From: Thermococcus sp.
Lineage (GTDB): Archaea; Methanobacteriota_B; Thermococci; Thermococcales; Thermococcaceae
Assembly: GCA_027062125.1 (NCBI GenBank)
Contig: JAMOTW010000046.1
Span: forward strand, 1-10,337
Length of the DNA: 10,337 bases
Direction of reading: 5' to 3'
A program made the translations under genes and the position numbers. The first letter of the stretch is position 1. Each line of letters opens with the position of its first letter. The notes below the pieces were generated by a model that ran no database searches, had not been told where the DNA came from, and saw nothing but the letters and a program-made list of their open reading frames with translations. Shown here piece after piece: positions 1 through 6,661 of this stretch.

Positions 1-1004
1 TGAGCGACCTCCAGAGGGTCTGGGACGGAATTTTGAGCGAGAAAAACGTCATGCTCGTCATCTCCGGTTCTCTGCTCGGCATGATGTGGGACGACGTTCT
101 GAGCCACGCTTCCCCGCTCTATGGCAGAAGGACGAGGAGCCTTCACCTGAAGCCCATGGACTACCGCAACGCCCTGAAGTTTTTCGGGGACTGGGAATAC
201 GGGATAAGAGCCTACATGCTCGTCGGGGGCGTTCCGCCCTACCTAAGGCTCGCTTCCCGCTACTTTTCGGTTGAGGAGTTCGTGAAGGAGGAGTTCCTGA
301 GCGACTACGGCCTCTTCTATGATGAGCCCTACGTAATCCTCGGCGAGGAACTGAGGGAGCTTAAAACCTACTTCTCAATCCTCAGGGCGATTGCAGAAGG
401 GAACAGGAGGCTTGAGAGGATTGCGAATTACCTCGGCCTTCCGGCGAGGAGTGTTTATCCCTACCTTGAGACCCTCATGAGGCTTGGCTTCGTTGAGAAA
501 GAAACTCCCATCCTCGGGAGCAGGAAGGTGAGCCTTTACAGGATAAGCGACCCGGTTCTGCTGAGCTGGTTCGTTCTAACTTACCCCCAGATGGCTGAGA
601 TAGCCTCGGGGACCGCCAAGCTCAACGATCTCTACAGGGTTTTCTCTGTCCGCTTTGAAGACCTCGCGAGGGAGTTCCTTCTCCTCAAGAGGCCGATTGA
701 GTTCGAAACCCTCGGCAGGTGGTGGTTCAAGGGTGAAGAAATCAACATCGTGGCATTGAGCAGAGATGCGGCCAACTTGATTGAGGTCAAGTGGAAGGAC
801 TTGAGCGAAGGGGACGCGAGGAGGGTTTTAAGGGAGCTGGAGGGCAAAGCAAGGTTCGTCCGCTTTGGCGGTGCTTTCAGGTTCGGCCTCATCGCGAGGA
901 GCGTTGAGGGAAAGGAGGGGCTAAGGAAACGGGGCTACCTCGTCTGGGATCTGCGGGACTTCCTCAAAGGGGAAAGGCTTATCTCCCATGAAGGCGAAGT
1001 TTGA
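1..1004 (+). CDS. Archaeal ATPase (PF01637-like) with DUF234-like C-terminal domain, 5' truncated
   Basis: The reading frame is open from base 3 with no in-frame stop or convincing start, so the gene begins left of the window; the TTG at 33 is internal. The first visible segment reads LQRVWDG, then LVISGS, the sensor-1 strand of this P-loop family; Walker A and B lie outside. About 100 residues further on is a winged-helix region (RRLERIANYLGLPARSVYPY). The C-terminal part (FSVRFEDLAREFLLLKR, then EEINIVAL and NLIEVKWK) resembles the PD-(D/E)xK-like DUF234 domain that ends many of these ATPases. The usual acidic residue of EIDxVA is Asn here (AAC, 744-746), so nuclease activity is doubtful. 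Members are abundant in Thermococcales and mostly uncharacterised, so the cellular role is unknown. The next gene starts 3 bases after the stop. Confidence 0.85.
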   Translation, partial: SDLQRVWDGILSEKNVMLVISGSLLGMMWDDVLSHASPLYGRRTRSLHLKPMDYRNALKFFGDWEYGIRAYMLVGGVPPYLRLASRYFSVEEFVKEEFLSDYGLFYDEPYVILGEELRELKTYFSILRAIAEGNRRLERIANYLGLPARSVYPYLETLMRLGFVEKETPILGSRKVSLYRISDPVLLSWFVLTYPQMAEIASGTAKLNDLYRVFSVRFEDLAREFLLLKRPIEFETLGRWWFKGEEINIVALSRDAANLIEVKWKDLSEGDARRVLRELEGKARFVRFGGAFRFGLIARSVEGKEGLRKRGYLVWDLRDFLKGERLISHEGEV

Positions 1005-1007
1005 TGG

Positions 1008-1676
1008 GTGATGTCCTTGTCGCTTTTGCCGTTGGCAGGGATGTTCATCTTTGGCGGGAAGAAGAAAAAAGCAGACGAGAGAAACGAACGAGAAGAGTAC
1101 GAAAAGAAACTCGAAGAATTAAGCAAAAAGTACGGGATACCTATAGAAAAGCTCGAAAACATTGGGCTATTTGTAGTTTACAACGGAGGGCATGCAAGAA
1201 TTCTACAAAAAGCACTGGGAATTCCAGAAAAAAAGCTGTTTGAGGTGCTAGATGCCGATTACACAATACCAGACAAGCATATATACATATCATCACACAA
1301 TGAGAAAAAATGGCGTAAAAGATCGAAAGAACCATACAGAGCACATCTCGCGCAAATCCACCCAATTCTGGCGGTAGCCGCGGCGGAGCACACAAAAACA
1401 TACACGCGTGAGGTTGGACACGCAATTGGAGACGCGCTGGACAGAATATACAAAGAAGGAATCTACCTCGAGTTGAAGAAAGATCCGATACCACTGATAG
1501 ATGCTATTTATGAAGAACTGACAGAAAGGGGCATTCCGATATCAAACACTAAAAAGTTCTATAAAGATATGGAGAAAGCATTCAGAGTGGCATCAAAAAT
1601 CGCTGATAAGATCGTAATCATGGATAAGGATCCCAGACGATCGAAACCGCTGCAAGAACCATGGCGGGACATGTAG
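1008..1676 (+). CDS. Hypothetical protein, A/T-rich, with degenerate HExxH-like motif
   Basis: I do not recognise this 222-residue protein. The frame opens with GTG at 1008 followed by ATG at 1011; TTG at 1017 sits better behind the GGTGAT at 1007-1012, and ATG at 1041 is also possible, so the start is uncertain. Residues 1-16 are mildly hydrophobic, too short and followed by Lys too quickly for a clear signal peptide. Residues 17-50 are highly charged and probably helical or coiled coil. Residues 88-138 are His-rich and end in REVGHAIG, one residue from the HEVGHAIG of zinc peptidases; the Arg codon CGT (1407-1409) is one base from CAT. The A/T content is well above the genes on both sides: by hand count lines 1261-1320 and 1561-1620 hold 19 and 22 G/C of 60, against 33 of 60 at 241-300. 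This suggests transfer or rapid divergence. It overlaps the next gene by 16 bases, so the two are probably translated together. Confidence 0.7.
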   Translation: MMSLSLLPLAGMFIFGGKKKKADERNEREEYEKKLEELSKKYGIPIEKLENIGLFVVYNGGHARILQKALGIPEKKLFEVLDADYTIPDKHIYISSHNEKKWRKRSKEPYRAHLAQIHPILAVAAAEHTKTYTREVGHAIGDALDRIYKEGIYLELKKDPIPLIDAIYEELTERGIPISNTKKFYKDMEKAFRVASKIADKIVIMDKDPRRSKPLQEPWRDM

Positions 1677-2023
1677 AAGATCCCGTCTCAAAGCTGAAGG
1701 AACTGGGTATAGATCTCACTCCAGAACTTGAGGAGCTCAAGCAGGTTTTCGCAGAGATCAGCGGGAAGAAGATCAAACTAAACTCCCTGAAAAAGACGGC
1801 TATTGATAAAGAAATCCCGCCCGAGGTTCTCTCGATAGCGAAGGCCCTTGAGTTCTCGGACTTCTCGGAGAAGGCGATGAGAAAGGCCGAAAAAGAGCTT
1901 TTAAAGCTCGTAGACCGTCTCATCGAGGAAAAAAATGCCGGGGCCCTCTTCCACGCGGTCAAACTGCTGAGGCTCGTCCAGAAGGGGGACGTGGAGGGGA
2001 TAAGAAAGCTCCAGGAGGATTAG
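1661..2023 (+). CDS. Hypothetical small helical protein
   Basis: A 120-residue protein with no domain I can name. ATG 1661 is the only good start, because an in-frame stop (TAA, 1625-1627) lies just upstream. There is no strong ribosome binding site, which fits translation coupled to the preceding gene through their 16-base overlap. The sequence is Lys/Glu/Leu-rich and predicted by eye to be nearly all helix, without membrane segments or cysteines; residues 70-115 (EKAMRKAEKELLKLVDRLIEEK onward, a split motif) form a long amphipathic stretch. Base use shifts from the A/T-rich pattern of its partner back towards that of the surrounding chromosome along its length. It could be a partner or accessory subunit of the upstream protein; that is inference from the overlap only. 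Its stop overlaps the convergent ATPase gene by 4 bases. Confidence 0.7.
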   Translation: MAGHVEDPVSKLKELGIDLTPELEELKQVFAEISGKKIKLNSLKKTAIDKEIPPEVLSIAKALEFSDFSEKAMRKAEKELLKLVDRLIEEKNAGALFHAVKLLRLVQKGDVEGIRKLQED

Positions 2024-3075
2024 CCGTACCTTAGGGCCCTTTCAATTACTGGATCTGTTATGTGATACTCGTTCCCCCTCTTTTCAAGATATCCATAGCG
2101 GATCAGGTTCCTCACCTCGGTGTAGAGGGTGCCCTTGTTTATCTCCTTGCCCTCTATCATTTCCAGGTAGGTTTTTATTGCCCTCCACGAGCGGTATCCT
2201 TCCGAGACCGCGGACATTATCAGGAGGTACCTTTTTGAGTATCCGGAGAGTTCGTCTATTATATCCCTCTTTGCCCTCTGAAACACCTCGTCTATCGCTT
2301 CTTGATGGCTTTTTCCCCTGTATCTCATCCATCCGTACTCCCGCAGCCACCCGACTATTCCGTCGAGCGTCTCTACGGCACTTTCCAGCTCCCGGTCCGG
2401 AACCTTCATTCCAACCTCTTCAAAACCCCGTCTCAGGTAGAGGAGGCTCTCACCGCGACTGAAGCGTTCAAGGTGTATTACCTCGTGCTCTCTTTTGTAT
2501 AGAGGGGAGTATCTATCGTTAAATCCAAGGAATTCCTCAAGTATCTGCACTTCGGAGCCCGTGAGAATAAGGGTTATGTTTTCGTAGTTGTCATTCAGCG
2601 ATGCAAAAAGTGCCGTGTAGTCGTGGTTTGAGTACCTCAGATACTGGGCCTCATCGAAGGCAATGATGGTTCTTTCTCCGGAGCGTTCTATGTCGTCGAG
2701 GAGGTCTATCAGACTGTATTCTTTCTCCCTGAACTCCACCCCCATCCCTGCTATTCTGATGCCCTTAAGGGACTTCAGGAGTTTCATTACAGGTGCATAG
2801 CTTTTCCGCGAGAGCAGTTCCCTCGCTATCTCCTTTTTGAGTACCTCGGGGGATATGTTCCTGTGGGCACTCCAGAGCTTTCTCACATCAACATAGGCCC
2901 CTGGGAAATCAACTTCATTGAGGAAAACCTTTACCAGCGTTGTTTTGCCCACACGTCTGATTCCCGTGAGAACAATTAGGGGAACTCCATCCTCAGCAGC
3001 CCTTGTTAGCTGGTTGAATTCGTACTCCCTGTCAAATATCTCATGCCGCGATTTCTTGATTCTGCCAAACAGCAT
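2020..3075 (-). CDS. Archaeal AAA-type ATPase (PF01637-like) with C-terminal winged helix
   Basis: A 351-residue P-loop ATPase of the archaeal family often labelled ATP-binding protein. Residues 10-20 (HEIFDREYEF) are the typical entry to the domain. Walker A is TGIRRVGKTTL (37-47) with Lys44; Walker B is IIAFDEAQYL (about 137-146) with Asp141 and Glu142; sensor 1 is LILTGSE (169-175). The last 60 residues look like a winged helix (INKGTLYTEVRNLIRYGYLE). The open frame could extend to ATG 3120, but ATG 3075 is preferred: it has GGTGG at 3086-3082 with 6-base spacing, and the TATA-like element at 3117-3109 would otherwise lie inside the coding region. It has no DUF234-like tail, unlike the related ATPase at the window start. 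Substrate and role are unknown. Transcription is probably independent of the helicase gene upstream. Confidence 0.9.
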   Translation of the reverse strand: MLFGRIKKSRHEIFDREYEFNQLTRAAEDGVPLIVLTGIRRVGKTTLVKVFLNEVDFPGAYVDVRKLWSAHRNISPEVLKKEIARELLSRKSYAPVMKLLKSLKGIRIAGMGVEFREKEYSLIDLLDDIERSGERTIIAFDEAQYLRYSNHDYTALFASLNDNYENITLILTGSEVQILEEFLGFNDRYSPLYKREHEVIHLERFSRGESLLYLRRGFEEVGMKVPDRELESAVETLDGIVGWLREYGWMRYRGKSHQEAIDEVFQRAKRDIIDELSGYSKRYLLIMSAVSEGYRSWRAIKTYLEMIEGKEINKGTLYTEVRNLIRYGYLEKRGNEYHITDPVIERALRYG

Positions 3076-3080
3076 AGGCA

Positions 3081-3101
3081 CCCACCATACTGTATGGGGG
3101 G
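3081..3101. promoter_or_regulatory. Palindrome over predicted transcript start, possible operator
   Basis: The core CCATAC-T-GTATGG (3085-3097) is a perfect 13-base palindrome. Adding three more G/C pairs on each side beyond one mismatch (A3084 against G3098) gives a 21-base near-perfect palindrome. It lies between the TATA box and the start codon of the ATPase gene, covering the predicted transcript start and the ribosome binding site. This is where an archaeal repressor would block initiation, and an RNA hairpin here could also hide the ribosome binding site. No regulator gene is next to it; autoregulation by the ATPase with its winged helix is possible but unproven. Confidence 0.4.
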
Positions 3102-3108
3102 TACCGAC

Positions 3109-3117
3109 ATATTTAAG
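3109..3117 (-). promoter_or_regulatory. TATA-like promoter element of the ATPase gene
   Basis: On the minus strand this reads CTTAAATAT, an acceptable archaeal TATA box. Its centre is 38 bases before ATG 3075, predicting a transcript start near 3088 and a short leader that holds the GGTGG ribosome binding site. It lies only about 30 bases beyond the stop of the helicase gene on the same strand. The assignment rests on spacing and base composition only. Confidence 0.5.
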
Positions 3118-3144
3118 CATTGTTGTCTCTACAAGAACGCAAAA

Positions 3145-5925
3145 TCAAGATGCATTCCCGTTTTCTGTATCTTCCTTCTCCTTCCTATCCACCCAGAAGC
3201 GCCTCGTTCTTATGAACTGCCGCTCCCTCTCCATGAGGGCGACGAGCAGGGCGTCCCCTTTGTACTGGGCCAGAATCCTCGCCGCCGTGTCAGGACCGGT
3301 GCCGTAGCTGGCCAGAGCCAGGACCGCCTCGAAGCCGTAGGAATCCACGAGGTCTGCAGCTTTCAGCAGCTTCCTGTAGGTTCTCTCCTCCTTCCGCTCC
3401 AGCGGCTTCCCGTGGCGAACCTTCTCCAGAACGGGGAGAAACTCTTCCGCGTCAATCGGGTGGGCAACGGCAAGCATCTTCGAGCCGCAGCGCGGGCACT
3501 GCCTCAGCTTTATATTCTGGAGCCTCACAACCTTCGTCTTCGAGTGCCAGCCGCAGTTGGTGCAGACCAAAACGACTTCGTGGTCGAGCAGTCTCTTCCT
3601 GAACAGCTCCAGTATCTCGTCCCTCTCCAGGACGCCGGAGAGCAGGAACTCACCGCCAACGGTCATGTTGAGCCTGGCCAGCGTTGACGGCTCCCTCCTA
3701 AGCTCGGTCTTCACCCTCATCGTGCCCCTCTTAAGCATCTCAAGGACCAGCTCCCCCTTCCTAACGTCCACCTTGTCGTGGTACAGCTCGCTCAGGGTTT
3801 CCCTCTCCACCACGGTGCCCTCGAAGAGCCTCTCGATTCTCCTTATCCTGGCGTCTCTCCTCAATGCTCCGAACCGCTTCGCCACATTGAGCATTCTCCA
3901 GCGGTAGGCGTGTGAATCCCTCATGGCACGGGAAACTATGAACTCCAGGCTCTCCGGCTCCTGGTAGAGGTAGCCCTTCACCTCCTCCGGGTTCAGCTGG
4001 AACGGCGTCTTGAATACTATCGCGTGGGCCTGTGAGCGGACGGAGAAAACCCTCCCGTAGCGCAGAATCAAGAACGAGTGAACCAGCCGTCCGAGGGCCT
4101 CGTTGGCCATGTTCCCGAAATCGGCGTGTATGACGAGTGCCTTGGGGGTGCTCTCGACGACGATATCGCGGTCGGTTGAGAAGGGCTCGTCTTTGATTTC
4201 ATTGAAGGCCCTCCCCAGTTCCTCCTCGCTGAACTCGACCCCCTCCAAAAGCCCCTTCGCCTTCTCGAAGTCGAAGCTTAGCTCCCTCTTCAGCCTGCCG
4301 ACGTCGAGGGCAACGCTGAACGGAACGGGAATCATCTCGCCCTCCCAGCTCGGTATCGCGCTCTCAAGGCTCTTGCTCTCCCTGACCTTCAAAAGCCTCG
4401 CCTCGTCATCTATTTTGAGCACAATCCAGCTCCGTCCGTTCATTACGAAGTCCATGCCTTCCTCCAGATCCATGACGAAGCTCTCGTCGAGCCTGCCTAT
4501 AACGTGGCCGCTCCCCGCGTCGAATACCCTCCACGAAACCTCGTCCGGAATCGTCGAGAGGTTCTCGTAGTAGTACTGGAATGCCCCGCGCCTCAGGTAG
4601 AGAATGCCGCTCTCCTCGTCGTAGCCTATCAGCCTGGCATCCTCCAAAACGCGGAGAACGTCGAGGTAATCGCTCCAGCTCAAATCCCTGTAAACGTAGG
4701 CCCTTTTCGCTATCTCGTAGGGCCTCTCGCGGGGCAGTCTTTTGTACTCAATGAGGAGGCCGACGACGAAATGGGCTAAAACGTCCAGCCCTCCCATCGG
4801 CTCGACCGCCTCAAAGCGGCCTTCGAGGGCGTGCCTCGCTATGACGAGGCTCTGAAGGTAGTCCTCGACGTTGGAGGTTATGACGTAGCCCTCGCTGACC
4901 TCGCCTATCCTGTGCCTCGCCCTTCCAACGCGCTGAACTAAGCGGTTCACCTGCCTCGGACTCATGTACTGGATCACAACATCAACGTCGCCTATGTCTA
5001 TGCCCAGCTCCATCGAGGAGGTACAGATTAGTGCCTTGATTTTGCCCTCCTTCAGCGCTCTTTCCGCCTTAACACGCGCCTCCTTTGAGAGCGAGCCGTG
5101 GTGAACCTCGACCGGCTTCCCCCAGGCTTTGAGGCGGTGCGCCAGAATCTCCGCGAACTGGCGCGTGTTGGTGAATATGAGGGCCTTTCCGTGCTCCTCA
5201 ACTATCTCCCAGAGGAGCCTCAGCCTCGCCGCTATCTCCGGCGAGAGGCTCAGTTCTCTGGCCAGCTCCATGTCCCTCTCGTCTGGCTTCGGATAGAGCA
5301 CGTGGAAGCGGTAGCTCTTCTTCCAGCTCGGCTTGACTATGACGTCCGCCTTCAGCCACTCCCTCACCTCGTCCTCGTTGCCCACCGTTGCAGTCATACC
5401 TATCCTTCTGAAGTCCGCAATCTCGGCCAGGCGCTCAAGGCCGAGGAGGAGCTGCGCACCGCGCTTGTTGTCCACCAGCTCGGCTATCTCATCGACGATG
5501 ACGAACCTCACGTTTTCAAGGTGCTTTCTAAGAGACTTGACCGTCAGAATTACGCCGAGGGTTTCGGGGGTTATGATGAGCATCTGAGGAGGATTCTTCG
5601 TCTGCTTCGCCTTCCTGTATGTCGAGGTGTCGCCGTGCCTGACCTCAACGGTTATTCCGAGCTTCTGACCCCACCATTCGAGTCTCTCAAGCAGGTTCCT
5701 GTTGAGGGCCTTGAGCGGGGCTATATAGAGCGCTGAGATTGGTTTGGGCCCTTCCTCAAGGATTTCGTTGAAGACGGGCAGAACGGCCGCTTCGGTTTTC
5801 CCCGAGCCGGTGGGGGCGATGATCAGGACGCTCCTCCCCGAACTAACCTCGCGGAATGCTCCCATCTGAACCTCGTTGAGCCTTCCGAAGCGCTCTTTGA
5901 TGACCTTCTTGAGGAGGGTGTGCAT
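3145..5925 (-). CDS. Lhr-family superfamily 2 ATP-dependent helicase
   Basis: A 926-residue helicase of the large helicase-related (Lhr) family, which unwinds or remodels DNA or RNA:DNA substrates in repair or RNA metabolism. Helicase motifs are in order: Walker A APTGSGKTEAA (37-47), motif Ia APLKALNRNL (69-78), TPETL (119-123), motif II DEIAE (145-149), TAT (178-180), motif IV IFTNTR (250-255), motif V TSSMELGIDIGDVDVV (from about 302), motif VI QRVGRARHR (331-339). A long C-terminal half follows, with a Cys4 zinc-binding site at Cys788, Cys791, Cys810 and Cys813, and a terminal helical region containing SYGTGPDTAARIL. Motif II usually reads DEIH in Lhr proteins; Ala replaces His here. The start ATG is 3 bases after the stop of the PIN toxin gene, so the two are very probably co-transcribed. 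Which archaeal Lhr subgroup it belongs to cannot be settled without a tree. Confidence 0.93.
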   Translation of the reverse strand: MHTLLKKVIKERFGRLNEVQMGAFREVSSGRSVLIIAPTGSGKTEAAVLPVFNEILEEGPKPISALYIAPLKALNRNLLERLEWWGQKLGITVEVRHGDTSTYRKAKQTKNPPQMLIITPETLGVILTVKSLRKHLENVRFVIVDEIAELVDNKRGAQLLLGLERLAEIADFRRIGMTATVGNEDEVREWLKADVIVKPSWKKSYRFHVLYPKPDERDMELARELSLSPEIAARLRLLWEIVEEHGKALIFTNTRQFAEILAHRLKAWGKPVEVHHGSLSKEARVKAERALKEGKIKALICTSSMELGIDIGDVDVVIQYMSPRQVNRLVQRVGRARHRIGEVSEGYVITSNVEDYLQSLVIARHALEGRFEAVEPMGGLDVLAHFVVGLLIEYKRLPRERPYEIAKRAYVYRDLSWSDYLDVLRVLEDARLIGYDEESGILYLRRGAFQYYYENLSTIPDEVSWRVFDAGSGHVIGRLDESFVMDLEEGMDFVMNGRSWIVLKIDDEARLLKVRESKSLESAIPSWEGEMIPVPFSVALDVGRLKRELSFDFEKAKGLLEGVEFSEEELGRAFNEIKDEPFSTDRDIVVESTPKALVIHADFGNMANEALGRLVHSFLILRYGRVFSVRSQAHAIVFKTPFQLNPEEVKGYLYQEPESLEFIVSRAMRDSHAYRWRMLNVAKRFGALRRDARIRRIERLFEGTVVERETLSELYHDKVDVRKGELVLEMLKRGTMRVKTELRREPSTLARLNMTVGGEFLLSGVLERDEILELFRKRLLDHEVVLVCTNCGWHSKTKVVRLQNIKLRQCPRCGSKMLAVAHPIDAEEFLPVLEKVRHGKPLERKEERTYRKLLKAADLVDSYGFEAVLALASYGTGPDTAARILAQYKGDALLVALMERERQFIRTRRFWVDRKEKEDTENGNAS

Positions 5926-5928
5926 GGT

Positions 5929-6378
5929 TTAAGGGAGAACCTTCACCTCTTGAACTTTACTGTAGTCCCTGTCAAAGGTCGCGATGGCATCAATCCCTCT
6001 CTCCACCGCGGTGACGAGTATCGTGGCGTCGTTTGGAAGGAGGGAGTACTTCCGCATGAATCTCCTTATGGCTTCCCAATCGCTCGAGTCTGGAATCCTT
6101 TCGATTCCCAAAGCCTGCAGAACGAACTCCATTCTACTCAGGGGTTCCTCAAAAGGCTTGTATCCCCTTTCTTTTAGAATCTCTTTGACCCGGTAGTACG
6201 AACGTGCCCCGAAAGTTACCTCGGCCGTTTTTCGTATTATCGCATAGCTCAGCTCGTTCAGGACTGTGCCGCTGATGTAGAACTCGTAATCCTTCGACAG
6301 AACCTCCTTCGCCTTAGGTGTTAGCTCGGTTTTGTAGAAGTAGTTGTACAGGACGTTGGTATCAAGGAGAACCCTCAT
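5929..6378 (-). CDS. vapC: PIN-domain ribonuclease, VapC-like toxin
   Basis: A 149-residue PIN-domain protein, expected to be a Mg/Mn-dependent endoribonuclease that acts as the toxin of a type II pair. The four acidic positions are present: Asp6 in LLDTNVL, Glu42 in VLNELS, Asp117 in LLPNDATIL, and Asp136 in ATFDRDY. Length is normal for the family. The open frame extends to 6513, but the upstream 45 residues are Arg/Ser-rich shadow sequence lying over the antitoxin gene, and MRVLLDTNVL at 6378 is the classic PIN N-terminus. It overlaps the antitoxin gene by 17 bases, which is usual for such pairs. All key residues are intact, so it is probably active. It sits 3 bases ahead of the helicase gene. 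Which RNA it cuts cannot be told from sequence. Confidence 0.9.
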   Translation of the reverse strand: MRVLLDTNVLYNYFYKTELTPKAKEVLSKDYEFYISGTVLNELSYAIIRKTAEVTFGARSYYRVKEILKERGYKPFEEPLSRMEFVLQALGIERIPDSSDWEAIRRFMRKYSLLPNDATILVTAVERGIDAIATFDRDYSKVQEVKVLP

Positions 6379-6565
6379 CGTGGAACTCCCCCAGGTACTC
6401 TTCCACCTCGCTCGCTCTTCCCTCGCCGAGGATTCCAGCCAGCCTTTCAACCAGCTCCTTTCTAGTGAGTATCTTGACCGTGATGATATCCCCCTCGTGG
6501 AGTTCCTTTCCATCGATTATGATAAGCTCCCCCTTTCTATATACCCCTGAGATTACCTCGGACAT
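6362..6565 (-). CDS. AF2212-like (DUF104) antitoxin
   Basis: A 67-residue protein beginning MSEVISGVYRKGELII and continuing LHEGDIITVKIL, matching the N-terminal beta domain of the AF2212-like antitoxin family (PF01954), followed by an acidic Glu-rich helix that would wrap the toxin. It should neutralise the PIN protein encoded by the next gene, with which it overlaps by 17 bases. The start is taken at ATG 6565 because GGGTG lies just before it and because family members begin at this point; ATG 6577 would add four residues (MGVG), and the GTG at 6613 gives an N-terminus unlike the family. A TATA-like TTATAAA lies at about 6604-6598 on the minus strand. Such antitoxins usually repress their own promoter together with the toxin. 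Confidence 0.85.
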   Translation of the reverse strand: MSEVISGVYRKGELIIIDGKELHEGDIITVKILTRKELVERLAGILGEGRASEVEEYLGEFHDEGSP

Positions 6566-6597
6566 GCCCACACCCATCTGTATATCATCTGCGGAGT

Positions 6598-6604
6598 TTA
6601 TAAG
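6598..6604 (-). promoter_or_regulatory. TATA-like element for the antitoxin-toxin-helicase unit
   Basis: The minus strand reads TTATAAA. Its centre is about 36 bases before ATG 6565, giving a predicted transcript start close to 6575 and a short leader with GGGTG. The palindromic TTTATAAA at 6620-6627 could serve the same direction instead, which would give a longer leader. Spacing and composition are the only evidence. Confidence 0.45.
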
Positions 6605-6618
6605 CCCAACCACCGCTA

Positions 6619-6629
6619 ACTTTATAAAT
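6619..6629 (+). promoter_or_regulatory. TATA box of the MFS exporter gene
   Basis: The plus strand reads ACTTTATAAAT. It lies about 38 bases before ATG 6662 and predicts a transcript start near 6648. The ribosome binding site GGTGA (6651-6655) then sits 6 bases before the ATG. Because TTTATAAA is its own reverse complement, the same box could also serve the divergent antitoxin unit. Confidence 0.6.
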
Positions 6630-6651
6630 CGATATATCGTTCGACATGTCG
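6630..6651. promoter_or_regulatory. Tandem palindromes, probable repressor operator
   Basis: Two perfect 10-base palindromes, CGATATATCG (6630-6639) and CGACATGTCG (6642-6651), are separated by TT. Both fit the consensus CGAYATRTCG, and their centres are 12 bases apart, close to one helical turn. They fill the space between the TATA box and the GGTGA ribosome binding site of the exporter gene and cover its predicted transcript start. This is the expected place for a repressor controlling an efflux pump, for example of the TetR, MarR or PadR type. The regulator itself is not in the window. Confidence 0.55.
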
Positions 6652-6661
6652 GTGAAGAGAT

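Noticed and set aside
1001..1243. Open frame of 80 codons overlapping the start of the A/T-rich unknown gene
   Set aside because: It is Lys/Arg-rich +2 shadow of the longer frame; the longer frame has a better fit to the overlap with the next gene.
1407..1440. Metzincin-type HExxHxxGxxH signature in the A/T-rich unknown protein
   Set aside because: Gly141 is at the right place, but the position needed for the third ligand is Leu144 (Asp is one residue later), and the first His is Arg. Only the weaker HExxH-like resemblance was kept.
3043..3687. Open frame of 214 codons on the plus strand over the ATPase promoter and helicase end
   Set aside because: It is antisense to the zinc site and C-terminal region of the helicase and crosses a promoter; low-complexity composition, no domain.
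5098..5736. Open frame of 212 codons antisense to the helicase gene
   Set aside because: It lies opposite conserved helicase motifs, its composition is typical of an antisense shadow, and it has no family resemblance.
6379..6513. N-terminal extension of the PIN toxin by 45 residues
   Set aside because: The extension is Arg/Ser-rich out-of-frame antitoxin sequence. The PIN fold begins at MRVLLDTN (6378).
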